A stretch of 34,390 nucleotides of DNA, taken from assembly GCA_964535315.1 (NCBI GenBank), contig CAZHTS010000053.1, forward strand, positions 1-34,390. The letters are read 5' to 3'. The notes under the pieces were generated by a model. That model was not told the DNA's origin. It saw only the letters and a program-made list of their open reading frames with translations, and made no database searches. A program made the translations under genes and the position numbers. Below are positions 1-8,351 of the stretch, in pieces. The stretch is from CAZHTS01 sp964535315 (GTDB lineage Bacteria; Chloroflexota; Anaerolineae; Anaerolineales; Anaerolineaceae). How positions within the stretch are numbered: position 1 is the first letter of the stretch; the number at the start of each line of letters is the position of its first letter.

Positions 1-30
1 TTGTTTGATATCTTTCTGGTGCGTAACGAG

Positions 31-50
31 TTTTGTAATCGATTACAAAA
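31..50. promoter_or_regulatory. LacI-family operator O1
   Basis: Perfect 20-bp palindrome with core TGTAATCGATTACA (34-47) and a central CG step, as is usual for LacI-family operators. It sits 5 bp upstream of the -35 box of the lacI-type gene. The same 14-bp core occurs twice more before that gene's start codon, so it is very probably the site of the regulator encoded next to it. The binding itself is inferred. Confidence 0.85.
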
Positions 51-55
51 ACCTG

Positions 56-85
56 TTGACAAACGCAGAAGTCCGTGTATATAAT
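56..85 (+). promoter_or_regulatory. Sigma70-type promoter of the regulator/transport cluster
   Basis: Consensus TTGACA at 56-61 and consensus TATAAT at 80-85, separated by 18 bp. Predicted transcription start is near 92, inside operator O2. This would transcribe the LacI-type gene and possibly the whole cluster downstream. Confidence 0.85.
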
Positions 86-89
86 CATT

Positions 90-105
90 TTGTAATCGAT
101 TACAA
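90..105. promoter_or_regulatory. LacI-family operator O2
   Basis: Palindrome TTGTAATCGATTACAA lying 4 bp downstream of the -10 box, so it overlaps the predicted transcription start. A repressor bound here would directly block initiation. It shares its 14-bp core (91-104) with O1 and O3. Confidence 0.85.
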
Positions 106-190
106 CCCCTTCCCCCTCTTACTGTCTCGATCATTTGCATACGAGCTTTCCCATTGGATGGCGTTCATCCAGGCCTGTTTTTTTTGACAC

Positions 191-212
191 TTTCTGTAAT
201 CGATTACAGAAA
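191..212. promoter_or_regulatory. LacI-family operator O3 in the leader
   Basis: Perfect 22-bp palindrome with core TGTAATCGATTACA at 195-208, located 22 bp before the regulator's start codon. Its centre is 104 bp (about ten helical turns) from O2 and 161 bp from O1, a spacing that would allow looping. It could also act as a roadblock inside the transcript. Confidence 0.8.
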
Positions 213-234
213 CCATTTCTCGAGGAGCTTTTTC

Positions 235-1245
235 ATGACGATCAGAATCAAGGATGTTGCAAAACTGGCAGGCGTTTCCAGCGCGACGGTTTCGCGTGTC
301 CTGGCCGATAAACCCTACGCATCGGAGGAAGTCCGCCAACGGGTGCTCAAGGCCGTTGAAACGCTCGGTTTTCAACCCAGCCGGGTCGCTCGCAGTCTGC
401 GGGTGCAGTCCTCCCAGATCATTGGCCTGATCATTTCCGATATCCAGAACCCATTCTTCACCGCCCTGGTGCGGGCGGTTGAAGACCAGGCCTACGCCCA
501 TCAGTACGCCATCTTCCTGTGTAATTCCGATGAAAACCAGGAAAAAGAATCGCTGTACGTGGATTTGATGATCGCCGAGAGAGTGGCCGGCGTGATCGTC
601 GTCCCCGTGCGCGAGCACGATAGCTCGATCCAGAAATTACACCGGGCCAACGTCCCCACCGTGGTGATCGACCGCCAGATCCACGACATGGATCTGGATA
701 CCGTGGTGGTGGACAACGTAAAGGCCGCCCGTGAACTGGTGACGCACCTGATCCAACAGGGGCACCGCCGGATTGGCGCCATCGTTGCTTCGCCCGAAAT
801 CGCCACCGGCAACGAACGTTACCAGGGATACCTGGAAGTACTGCATGCGCACGGCATTGCGGTGGATGCATCCCTCGTCCGTTCGGGTGTACCCAAGGAA
901 TCACTGGGACGCCAGTTCGCCGGGGAATTGTTGGATTTGCCCGAACCGCCCACCGCCCTGTTCACCGGCAACAACCTGCTGACCGTCGGCACCCTGCATG
1001 AGATCAAGGAACGCGGGCTGGTCATCCCCCGCAATGTTTCGGTGGTGGCCTTTGATGATATGGAGTGGTACTCGTTGATCAGCCCCCGGCTTACCGCCGC
1101 CAACCAGCCAACCTATGAGATGGGCTGGGCGGCCGCCGACCTGATTCTGAAAAGGATCCAGAACCCTGAAAAACCGCCGGAAAAGCTGGTATTCCAGGCC
1201 GAAATCATGATCCGCGAATCGACAGCACTCATTTCCGAACCATAA
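235..1245 (+). CDS. LacI-family transcriptional regulator
   Basis: 336 residues, typical for the family. Residues 3-50 form the LacI helix-turn-helix and hinge (IKDVAKLAGVSSATVSRVL, then a YASEEVRQRV segment). The rest is a periplasmic-binding-protein-like effector domain with the usual IGLIISDIQNPFF and VVAFDDMEWYSLISPRLTA blocks. The ATG at 235 is preferred over upstream in-frame codons because it follows a GAGGAG ribosome site (223-228) and begins exactly at the HTH. Three identical palindromes surround its promoter, so it probably represses itself and the downstream sugar-transport cluster until a sugar-like effector binds. The effector is unknown; sequence alone does not separate repressor from activator. 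Confidence 0.93.
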   Translation: MTIRIKDVAKLAGVSSATVSRVLADKPYASEEVRQRVLKAVETLGFQPSRVARSLRVQSSQIIGLIISDIQNPFFTALVRAVEDQAYAHQYAIFLCNSDENQEKESLYVDLMIAERVAGVIVVPVREHDSSIQKLHRANVPTVVIDRQIHDMDLDTVVVDNVKAARELVTHLIQQGHRRIGAIVASPEIATGNERYQGYLEVLHAHGIAVDASLVRSGVPKESLGRQFAGELLDLPEPPTALFTGNNLLTVGTLHEIKERGLVIPRNVSVVAFDDMEWYSLISPRLTAANQPTYEMGWAAADLILKRIQNPEKPPEKLVFQAEIMIRESTALISEP

Positions 1246-1334
1246 AGGAGGCGTACATATCCAATCATTCATCCGCTGTCCCCCCTCCGGGGTTTGTGTG
1301 TTTCCTATTCAGTTCGTCACGAAGGGAGTACAAA

Positions 1335-2723
1335 ATGAAGAAGGTTTCTGTTGTAATGCTGGTTGTGCTGCTACTCAGCGCCATCCTGACCGCCTGCAGC
1401 CCTGCTGCGCCGACAGCCCAGCCCCCGGCTGCTGAGCCGCCCAAGAGCACGGAACCGCCGGCTGCCGCTCAGCCGGCCGCCAGCGAGCCTACCACCGCCG
1501 CGCCGGCTGCCGCCGAAACGATCACGCTCGAATACTGGCAGGTGGATTTTGCCGGTTGGGATAAAGGGATCAACAAAGTGATCAGCATGTTCGAGGCCGA
1601 GAACCCCGGCATCAAGATCAAATATACCCCCATCTCTTATGACGAGATCAACGAGAAAATCGCCGCCATGGTGCCCGTCGGTGAGGGCCCGGATCTGGTG
1701 AACCCCTTCTACGGTTGGGTGCCGCTGTGGGCGAAGTCGGGTTTCCTCGTCCCACTGCCCGAGGATATGTTCCCCAAAGCCGAGATGGAAAGCACTTATT
1801 TCCCGGCGATCGATGCCATGTATTACGACGGCAAGCTGTGGGGCGTGCCGATGAACCAGAGCAACTGGGCCATCCTGTACAACGTCGATTTCTTCAAAGA
1901 AGCGGGCATCACCAAACTTCCCGAAACCATGGCAGAACTGCGCGACGCGGCCATTAAGTGCACCCGCCGCAACGAAAAAGGCGAGCTGACCCGCGCCGGC
2001 TACTTTGTTTCCTTCAGCACACAGGAACACATTTTGTGGAAGGTTCTGGCGGCGAAGAACGGCCAACCGATCTTCTCCGCAGACCAGAAGACCGTCACCT
2101 GGAACGACAGCCCGGCCGGCTCTGAAGCCTTTGCCTGGGTCGCCAACATGATCAAGACGGACAAGATCATGGACATCGGCTTTGGTGACGACAGCCCCGG
2201 TTCGGCCTTCTACACCGGCCTGACCTGCATGCGCCTCGGCTCCCCCGGCAACCTCCCGGTCATCCGCCAGAACGCCCCCGACCTGAAGTTCGATTCGTTC
2301 CCCCTGCCCAAGGGTACGGCGGCCGATCCTGACACCGCCAGCCTGAACCAGACCCAGTACTGGTCGTTCAACGTAACCGCCAAGGCCGCCAAAGATCCCG
2401 CCCGGATGCAGGCCGCGCTCAAGTTTATGAAATTCCTGACCCGTCCCGAGGTCTCGATGGAGTACATCAAGATCGTTGGCGGTTTGCCGGCCCACAAATC
2501 TTTGATCGACGACCCATTCTTCAAGAGCGACCCGCAGATGAAGGCGTTCCTGGATACGCTGCCGCGCTCTGTGCCGCTCTTCTGGGTGGACGAGAAAGCC
2601 GAACGCCAGCTGGTGCTGGATATGGCCGACAAGGTGCTCTTGAACAACGAAGATGTCAAGACTGTCTTTGACTGGGGCACCAAACAGGAACAGACCGTCC
2701 GCGACGAATTCTTTAGTAAGTAA
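1335..2723 (+). CDS. ABC transporter family-1 sugar-binding lipoprotein
   Basis: 462 residues. Residues 1-20 form a lipoprotein signal with lipobox LTAC, so the protein should be anchored outside the membrane. A Pro/Ala/Thr-rich linker of about 40 residues follows, then a family-1 extracellular solute-binding domain (start near ITLEYWQVDF, internal YNVDFFKEAGI and later MKFLTRPEVS segments typical of MalE-like proteins). The ATG at 1335 is chosen over an in-frame GTG at 1296 because it follows GAAGGGAG and starts directly at the signal peptide. It would deliver a carbohydrate or glycoconjugate to the two permeases downstream. A strong hairpin after the stop codon fits the usual excess of binding protein over permease. 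The ligand cannot be read from sequence. Confidence 0.92.
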   Translation: MKKVSVVMLVVLLLSAILTACSPAAPTAQPPAAEPPKSTEPPAAAQPAASEPTTAAPAAAETITLEYWQVDFAGWDKGINKVISMFEAENPGIKIKYTPISYDEINEKIAAMVPVGEGPDLVNPFYGWVPLWAKSGFLVPLPEDMFPKAEMESTYFPAIDAMYYDGKLWGVPMNQSNWAILYNVDFFKEAGITKLPETMAELRDAAIKCTRRNEKGELTRAGYFVSFSTQEHILWKVLAAKNGQPIFSADQKTVTWNDSPAGSEAFAWVANMIKTDKIMDIGFGDDSPGSAFYTGLTCMRLGSPGNLPVIRQNAPDLKFDSFPLPKGTAADPDTASLNQTQYWSFNVTAKAAKDPARMQAALKFMKFLTRPEVSMEYIKIVGGLPAHKSLIDDPFFKSDPQMKAFLDTLPRSVPLFWVDEKAERQLVLDMADKVLLNNEDVKTVFDWGTKQEQTVRDEFFSK

Positions 2724-2741
2724 TCTGCACCTGGTTGCTTT

Positions 2742-2771
2742 TGGAAGTGGGTCACCCTGGGCCCACTTCCA
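2742..2771 (+). terminator. Intra-operon hairpin after the binding-protein gene
   Basis: Perfect 10-bp stem (TGGAAGTGGG at 2742-2751, CCCACTTCCA at 2762-2771) with a 10-nt loop, followed by a pyrimidine-rich CTTCTTCTTTT stretch. It lies between the binding-protein stop and the first permease. Such hairpins commonly stabilise the upstream transcript or terminate it partially. Confidence 0.65.
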
Positions 2772-2818
2772 CCCTTCTTCTTTTACCCCCTGGAACGATA
2801 GTTTGGGAGTGAACGAAT

Positions 2819-3823
2819 ATGCCAGAGACAATTCTCACCGGTTCCATCAATTCAAAAGTCATCACCATCTTGCTGAGCGTGGCGATCTTTATCGGCGTGG
2901 TATTTCTGTTAGATAAGGCTCTGGCCGGGCGTCTCAAGTTGAATTCCCGGATGGCGTTCTATGGTCTTTCTTTTCTTGCCATTCCCTTTGCCTATTTCAT
3001 CGCCGTAATGATTATCCCAATGATCGAGGCGTTCATTTTTTCGTTCCAGAAATACAACATCCTTTCTCCCGAGAAGCCCTGGGTTGGCTTCCAAAACTAT
3101 CAAACGCTGTTTTCAAACGAATTATTCTGGATCGCACTTAAGAACTCCTTTAAATTTGCCGCTTTTCGCGTCCCGCTGGTCATTCTCTTCAGCCTGACCA
3201 CCGCCATGATGTTTCAGGTGATTACGAAGGGCAAAGACCTGTTCAGAACGCTCATCCTGCTGCCGTTTATGACCTCCAGCGTGGCCCTGGGTTGGATTTT
3301 TAACTTTCTTTATTCACGCCAGGGGCCGATCTTCATGGTCTTGAAATCGTTTGGCCTGCCGGACGCCAAAGCCATGTTGACCCTGAACGTCGATACGGCG
3401 CTGTTCGCCATCGCCGCGGTCTCGGCCTGGGGTTCGATCGGCTATTACACCCTGCTCTTTACCGTCGGCCTGGATGCAATCCCCAATGAGATCTACGACG
3501 CCGCCAAGGTCGACGGCGCAAACGGCTGGCAAATTTTCACCAGGATCACGCTCCCGCTGCTAAACCCCACCCTGGTGTTGGTCGGCGTGCTGGCGGTGAC
3601 CGCTTCGTTGAAAAACTTCGACCTGATCCGGGTGATGTCGGGCAATAACGGCACGGGGGGGCCGATGAACAGTACCCTGACCATGCCACTTTACATCTAT
3701 ATGGAAGCCTTTACCCGTTTGAATATGGGCCGGGCCGCAGCCATCACCGTGGTTTTCTTTTTCATCATCCTGATCATCACGCTGATCCAATTGCGCATCA
3801 CCCGGCGAAACGTGGAATATTAA
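2819..3823 (+). CDS. Sugar ABC transporter permease, MalF-type
   Basis: 334 residues with about seven hydrophobic segments: one at the N-terminus (VITILLSVAIFIGVVFLLD), another near 45-70, and the conserved transport core. The EAA loop that contacts the ATPase is visible as IYDAAKVDGANGWQIFTRI near residues 223-241. The ATG at 2819 follows GGGAGT at 2805-2810. It forms a heteromeric inner-membrane channel with the next gene, whose start is 14 nt after this stop. The extra N-terminal helix is typical of MalF-like (binding-protein-dependent transport, inner membrane component) proteins. Confidence 0.92.
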   Translation: MPETILTGSINSKVITILLSVAIFIGVVFLLDKALAGRLKLNSRMAFYGLSFLAIPFAYFIAVMIIPMIEAFIFSFQKYNILSPEKPWVGFQNYQTLFSNELFWIALKNSFKFAAFRVPLVILFSLTTAMMFQVITKGKDLFRTLILLPFMTSSVALGWIFNFLYSRQGPIFMVLKSFGLPDAKAMLTLNVDTALFAIAAVSAWGSIGYYTLLFTVGLDAIPNEIYDAAKVDGANGWQIFTRITLPLLNPTLVLVGVLAVTASLKNFDLIRVMSGNNGTGGPMNSTLTMPLYIYMEAFTRLNMGRAAAITVVFFFIILIITLIQLRITRRNVEY

Positions 3824-3837
3824 AGAGGAGGCGGATT

Positions 3838-4734
3838 ATGATGCACTCTCCCGTAGATCGTACGATTGAGCAAAGCCGCAAAAAGAATGCGCGCAAGAAA
3901 GCGATACGCACCTTCCTGGTGCAGGGCAGCGGTTATACGTGGTTGACCCTCCTGAGCATCACCACCATCCTGCCTTTCTTCTGGATGGTCTCGACCTCAC
4001 TCAAGCCCCGCCCCGAAATCTTCTATTTCCGTTTTTTGCCGGTGGAACCCACCCTCAACAATTACATCGATGTGCTCACCCGCTGGCAATTCGGCACGTG
4101 GTTCTTAAACTCCATCCTGGTGACGGTGCTGACCACTTTTAGCACGTTGCTATTTTGCTCGTTGTGCGGTTACGCCCTGGCAAAATTTAATTTTTGGGGT
4201 CGCTCGCTGTTCTTTACGTTGATTCTGGCCACCATCATGGTGCCCAGCGAAATGCTGTTGATCCCCTGGTTCGTGGGGGCGTACAAGTTAAATGTCACCA
4301 ATTCGCTGACCGGCGTCGTCTTTCCGGGGTTGATCGGCGCCTTTGGCGTGTTCGTCATGCGCCAGGCGTTTATGGGCGTTCCCAACGAACTGTTGGACGC
4401 CGCCCGGGTGGACGGCATGTCGGAACTGGCCATCTTCTTCAACATCGCTCTACCGCTCACTTCCGGGGCGCTGGCGGCTCTGGGGATTCTCACTGCCCTG
4501 GGTACCTGGAACGATTACTTTTGGCCGCTCATCACCCTGCAATCCGTCGACCGCTTCACCCTGCAACGTGGCATGATGCACGCTGCGGCCACCGACGCCG
4601 GGCGTGAGACGTCTGTGGCCTGGGACGTGGTCATGACTTCCACCACCATCGCGGCGCTGCCCATGCTGGTGCTGATCGTTCTGCTGCAAAAGTACTTTGT
4701 CAAGGGAATTGCGCTTAGCGGGCTCAAACAATAA
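3838..4734 (+). CDS. Sugar ABC transporter permease, MalG-type
   Basis: 298 residues with six predicted membrane helices, beginning with WLTLLSITTILPFFWMVSTSLK. The EAA motif is LLDAARVDGMSELAIFFNIALPL near residues 184-206, with the conserved Gly. This is the partner of the preceding permease, belonging to carbohydrate uptake transporter subfamily 1 (MalG-like). A strong AGAGGAGG ribosome site (3825-3832) precedes tandem ATGs at 3838 and 3841. No ATP-binding subunit is encoded anywhere in this cluster, so the importer must borrow a shared MsmK/UgpC-type ATPase encoded elsewhere. That is common for such importers but is an inference here. Confidence 0.92.
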   Translation: MMHSPVDRTIEQSRKKNARKKAIRTFLVQGSGYTWLTLLSITTILPFFWMVSTSLKPRPEIFYFRFLPVEPTLNNYIDVLTRWQFGTWFLNSILVTVLTTFSTLLFCSLCGYALAKFNFWGRSLFFTLILATIMVPSEMLLIPWFVGAYKLNVTNSLTGVVFPGLIGAFGVFVMRQAFMGVPNELLDAARVDGMSELAIFFNIALPLTSGALAALGILTALGTWNDYFWPLITLQSVDRFTLQRGMMHAAATDAGRETSVAWDVVMTSTTIAALPMLVLIVLLQKYFVKGIALSGLKQ

Positions 4735-4762
4735 TCCACACAATATCCACATGGAAGGAAAC

Positions 4763-6022
4763 ATGAACGCTCTTCAATCTGTTCTGCCACTCAAAAAACA
4801 GCACGAAGTATCGATTGCCATCCTGGAAAAGAGGCTGGCGTCCGTCCTGCCTCAGGCGATGCGCGAAGCCGGGATCGATATGTGGCTGATCCTCTGCCAG
4901 GAAGACGATTATGACCCCGTGTTTAAGACCCTGGTTCCACTGCGGACGTGGGCGCCCATTCTCCAGATGCTGGTTTTCTTCGACCGCGGCGAGGAGCAGG
5001 GGATCGAACGGATCAATCTTTCGATGACCGACCTGGGCCAGTTGTATGAGCGGCCGTGGAAAGGCCGGCATTACGCCGAGCAGTGGGAATATCTGGCCCG
5101 CCTGGTCGCCGAAAGAGACCCACAGAAAATTGGGATCAATACCGGCTCGATCCAGTGGGCAGCCGGCGGGTTGACCCACAACCTGTACCGGCAGTTGTGC
5201 ACCATCTTGCCAGAGAAATACGTACCGCGGCTCGTCTCGGCCGAGGCGGCGTCGACCCGCTGGCTGGAAACACTGACCGGCGAAGAATTGCAATACTATC
5301 CGCACCTGGTGCAGATGACACGCCAGATCATCCGCCAGTGTTTCAGCGCCGCAACCATCACGCCGGGCGTCACCACCACCGACGACCTGGAGTGGGCATT
5401 TTGGGAAATCAGCCAGAAGGCCGGGCTGGAATTGAGTTTTATCCCCTTCTTTAACCTGGTGCGCAGCGATCGCATGAAACGCCAGTTCCCGGTTGAAGAT
5501 AAGGTCATCCGCCCTGGGGATTTGATCCATTGCGACGTCGGGAATCGCTACCTGCGGCTGTGCAGCGATCTGCAAGAATGGGCCTACGTGCGCGCCGGAG
5601 ATGAACAGGACGTCCCCCCCGGCTTTAATGGCCTGTTTCAAGAAGTGAACCGCTTACAGAAAGTGTTTATGGCCGAATTTGCGGCCGGGCTGAGCGGCGA
5701 CGAACTCCTGGGGAATATCCTGGCCCGGGCGCACAGTGAGGGCATCGGCGAGCCGCGCATCTACTCGCATTCGTTGGGCTATTACCTGCACGAACCAGGC
5801 CCGTTGGTTGGTTTGCCCTGGGAACAGGTCAGCAATCCGGGGCGCGGCGACGTGCGCCTGGTGCCTCAGTCCACCTTTACGATGGAACTGAGCATCGATG
5901 GCGCCGTTCCGGAGTGGGACGGGCAGATAGTACGCTTTAGCTGCGAACAGGACGTGTGTTTTGACGGCTCGCGTTGTTATGCGATGGCGGGTGTCCAGAC
6001 GTCTTACCATTTGATTGGATGA
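4763..6022 (+). CDS. M24-family metallopeptidase (Xaa-Pro peptidase/creatinase-like)
   Basis: 419 residues, cytoplasmic. An N-terminal creatinase/prolidase-type domain (about 1-190) precedes a pita-bread catalytic domain. Five candidate dimetal ligands are visible in the family order: Asp in LIHCDVGN, Asp in LCSDLQEW, His in YSHSLGYYLHE, Glu in FTMELSID and Glu in FSCEQDV. The ATG at 4763 follows GGAAGGA and is preferred to the ATG at 4751. It probably cleaves an X-Pro or similar N-terminal bond, though M24 also includes creatinase and other C-N hydrolases. It lies 28 nt after the transporter genes and 13 nt before an M19 dipeptidase, so it likely acts on the imported compound. Confidence 0.85.
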   Translation: MNALQSVLPLKKQHEVSIAILEKRLASVLPQAMREAGIDMWLILCQEDDYDPVFKTLVPLRTWAPILQMLVFFDRGEEQGIERINLSMTDLGQLYERPWKGRHYAEQWEYLARLVAERDPQKIGINTGSIQWAAGGLTHNLYRQLCTILPEKYVPRLVSAEAASTRWLETLTGEELQYYPHLVQMTRQIIRQCFSAATITPGVTTTDDLEWAFWEISQKAGLELSFIPFFNLVRSDRMKRQFPVEDKVIRPGDLIHCDVGNRYLRLCSDLQEWAYVRAGDEQDVPPGFNGLFQEVNRLQKVFMAEFAAGLSGDELLGNILARAHSEGIGEPRIYSHSLGYYLHEPGPLVGLPWEQVSNPGRGDVRLVPQSTFTMELSIDGAVPEWDGQIVRFSCEQDVCFDGSRCYAMAGVQTSYHLIG

Positions 6023-6035
6023 AACGGAAAACGCG

Positions 6036-7034
6036 ATGGATCCATTAACCTTGCACCAACAATCGTTGATCTGGGACGCACACCGGGACGTGGCTTATGA
6101 AGCGCCCATCGAAGAAAGATTCTTGCAGCGTTGGATGATCGGGGTAGATCTGCATCTCCCGCTGATGAAGCAGGGTGGGATGGACGTTCAGACCTACGCC
6201 CTGTGCGTTGGCCCGGAGATTGGTACGGATTACACCGCCCAGGCGCTGCGTGAACTGGATCGGGTCTTTGAAATTCTTGCAGCCAACCAGGATCAGGCCA
6301 CGCTGGTCACCACCACTGCGGCCGCCCTGGCGGCCAGGGCGGAAGGCAAACTGGCTGTGTTTCTCAGCTTTGAGGGCGCCGAGCCCATTCACGAAGACCT
6401 GGGAATATTGCGCATGTTTTACCGGCTGGGGCTGCGCGCCATGGGCCTGACGTGGAATTACCGCAACGCCCTTGCCGACGGTGGTTACGAAGACCCTGAC
6501 GGCGGCGGGTTATCCCGGTTTGGGGTGGAGGTGGTCGCGGAAATGAACCGCCTGGGGATGGTGCTTGACCTGGCGCACATGACGCGCAAGGCGATGCTGG
6601 ATAGTATCGCCGCCAGCCAACAGCCGGTCATCCATTCACATGGCGGCGTGCGCGCCATTAACACCGATCACCCGCGCGCCCTCAAGGACGACGTGCTTGA
6701 AGCCATTGCCCGTACGGGCGGGGTGTTCTGCGCCACCACGGTTCCGCAGTCGCTTTCTAGCGCCCCACAGGAGGCTACCCTCGAACGATTCCTCACCGTC
6801 ATCGATCACGCGGTTAAGGTGATGGGGGTGGATCACGTCGGCCTGGGCGCCGATTTCGACGTTTATCAGAGCCATCTGGCGCACAAGGTCGGTGAGTGGA
6901 CCCAGGGGTTGGAAGAAGTCGATCGTTGGCCGCGGGTGACCGAAGGGCTGCTCCTGCGCGGTTATTCGCCGGACGACGTACGTAAAATCATGGGGGAAAA
7001 CCTGCTGCGAGTTTACCGGCAGGTGGTCGGGTAA
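6036..7034 (+). CDS. M19 membrane-dipeptidase-family hydrolase
   Basis: 332 residues. The renal-dipeptidase motifs are present: HxD in IWDAHRDVAYE near the N-terminus, the bridging Glu in FLSFEGAEPI, histidines in VIHSHGGVRAI and the following DHP, and Asp in HVGLGADFDVY near the C-terminus. There is no signal peptide, so it is cytoplasmic like many bacterial members. A TTG at 6015 extends the frame by seven residues, but the ATG at 6036 is preferred. M19 enzymes cleave L,L- and L,D-dipeptides and some related amides. The gene lies between an M24 peptidase and an amidohydrolase, suggesting stepwise degradation of a peptide-like substrate. Confidence 0.88.
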   Translation: MDPLTLHQQSLIWDAHRDVAYEAPIEERFLQRWMIGVDLHLPLMKQGGMDVQTYALCVGPEIGTDYTAQALRELDRVFEILAANQDQATLVTTTAAALAARAEGKLAVFLSFEGAEPIHEDLGILRMFYRLGLRAMGLTWNYRNALADGGYEDPDGGGLSRFGVEVVAEMNRLGMVLDLAHMTRKAMLDSIAASQQPVIHSHGGVRAINTDHPRALKDDVLEAIARTGGVFCATTVPQSLSSAPQEATLERFLTVIDHAVKVMGVDHVGLGADFDVYQSHLAHKVGEWTQGLEEVDRWPRVTEGLLLRGYSPDDVRKIMGENLLRVYRQVVG

Positions 7035-7046
7035 AGGAGAGCGACC

Positions 7047-8351
7047 ATGCAGATCGTTCGCGCGGGGTTGTTGATCGACGGCAGCGGGGCGCCGCCGCGT
7101 AAAGATATCGATGTGTACATCGAGGGCGGTTGGATTGTCGCTCTTGTGGAACGTTGCGCCTCCACGCCGCCGGCCGGGGCCGGGTTGATCGACGCCAGCG
7201 AATACACCGTCATGCCCGGCCTGATCGATTGTCACACGCATGTTTTGTGGAATGGAGCGCCGGATGAGCCGCTCAACGGGCGCGAGGGCCTGGTCAGCGA
7301 GTTGACCGGGATGGCGGCCTACAAGGCTTACGCCAACGCCCGGCGCGATCTGGAGGCCGGGTTTACCACCCTCCGGGATATGTTGAGCTATGACTTCATC
7401 GATGTCTCTCTGCGCAACGCCATCCAACAGGGGCTGCTGGTTGGCCCGCGCCTGCTGGCGTGTGGCTATGGGTTGACCGCCACCGGCGGGCACATGGATT
7501 TGCGCAGCGGTCTGCGGCCCGATGTGCAACTGGGGTATTTCAATAATATCGTCGATACGCCGGACGAGGCGCGCAAGGCGGTGCGCCAGCTGGTACGAAT
7601 GGGCGTGGATCATATTAAGATCAACGCCGGTAGAGGGTATCGCCGCAAAGGCCGCCCGATTCTGCTGGCGCCGGAAATGAACGAGGCCGTGCTCAACACC
7701 ATCGTGCAGGAAGCGCACACCGCCGGGCGTAAGGTGGCGGCGCACAGCCTGGGCAGCGCCGGCGAATATTGGGCCGTGCTGGCCGGCGTCGATTCTCTGG
7801 AGCACGCCCATTTTATCGACGAGCGAACGATGCAGGCTATGGCAGAGCGGGGCACTTTCCTGGTGCCGACCATGACCCATTGTGTGCGCAACGCCAGGGA
7901 AATTCGCGCCAGGCTGCCCGAGCAGGCCTGGGCAGAGGATTTCATCCTGTACGCTTACGACTCGATGTACCGGGTGCTGCCGCGCGCCCTGCAACTGGGG
8001 GTGCGCTTTGCCGCCGGGACGGACGCCGGCGCCGACCTCGTACCGCACGGCTGCAATGCGCAGGAACTGGAACTGCTGACCACTCTGGGAATGTCGCCCA
8101 TGCAGGCCATCCAGGCTGCCACCGGCGCGGCGGCAGAATTGTTGGCAGTGGAGCACCTGACCGGCACGCTGGCGGTGAAACGCGCCGCCGATTTGCTGGT
8201 GGTAGACGGCAACCCGTTGGAGGATATTTGCTTTTTGCAGAAACAGGATAGAATCCTGGTTATAATGAAAGAAGGCCAGGTGGTGGTCGATCGCCGGCAG
8301 CCACAAACAAACCCGTTGGATCAGTCCCGTTTATCAGTGGAGAAAAAATGA
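7047..8351 (+). CDS. Metal-dependent amidohydrolase (prolidase/imidazolonepropionase-like)
   Basis: 434 residues of the amidohydrolase superfamily. The dinuclear metal motifs appear in order: HxH in LIDCHTHVLWN, a carboxylatable Lys in VDHIKINAGRG, His in KVAAHSLGS, His in SLEHAHFID and Asp in FAAGTDAGAD. A C-terminal beta sandwich follows (GTLAVKRAADLLVVDGNPLEDI). This subtype includes bacterial Xaa-Pro, Xaa-Arg and N-acyl dipeptidases as well as imidazolonepropionase, so the exact bond cleaved is open. It starts 12 nt after the M19 gene behind AAAGGAGAG. Its stop overlaps the next start by 4 nt (ATGA at 8348-8351), so translation of the two is probably coupled. Confidence 0.88.
   Translation: MQIVRAGLLIDGSGAPPRKDIDVYIEGGWIVALVERCASTPPAGAGLIDASEYTVMPGLIDCHTHVLWNGAPDEPLNGREGLVSELTGMAAYKAYANARRDLEAGFTTLRDMLSYDFIDVSLRNAIQQGLLVGPRLLACGYGLTATGGHMDLRSGLRPDVQLGYFNNIVDTPDEARKAVRQLVRMGVDHIKINAGRGYRRKGRPILLAPEMNEAVLNTIVQEAHTAGRKVAAHSLGSAGEYWAVLAGVDSLEHAHFIDERTMQAMAERGTFLVPTMTHCVRNAREIRARLPEQAWAEDFILYAYDSMYRVLPRALQLGVRFAAGTDAGADLVPHGCNAQELELLTTLGMSPMQAIQAATGAAAELLAVEHLTGTLAVKRAADLLVVDGNPLEDICFLQKQDRILVIMKEGQVVVDRRQPQTNPLDQSRLSVEKK

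Noticed and set aside
184..189. TTGACA just before the third LacI operator as a second promoter
   Set aside because: No -10-like hexamer lies 16-18 bp downstream; the sequence there is ACAGAA/CAGAAA inside the palindrome.
1371..2831. Long minus-strand open frame of 486 codons opposite the sugar-binding protein
   Set aside because: It is the antisense shadow of a clear lipoprotein gene; its protein is His/Gly/Arg-rich with no recognisable domain.
8263..8268. TATAAT inside the amidohydrolase gene as a promoter for the isomerase
   Set aside because: No -35 box at a suitable distance and the two genes overlap by 4 nt, so co-transcription is simpler.
6636..8306. Long minus-strand open frame of 556 codons opposite the dipeptidase and amidohydrolase genes
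   Set aside because: The plus-strand genes carry complete metal-binding motifs in order; the opposite frame is open because of GC-biased third positions.
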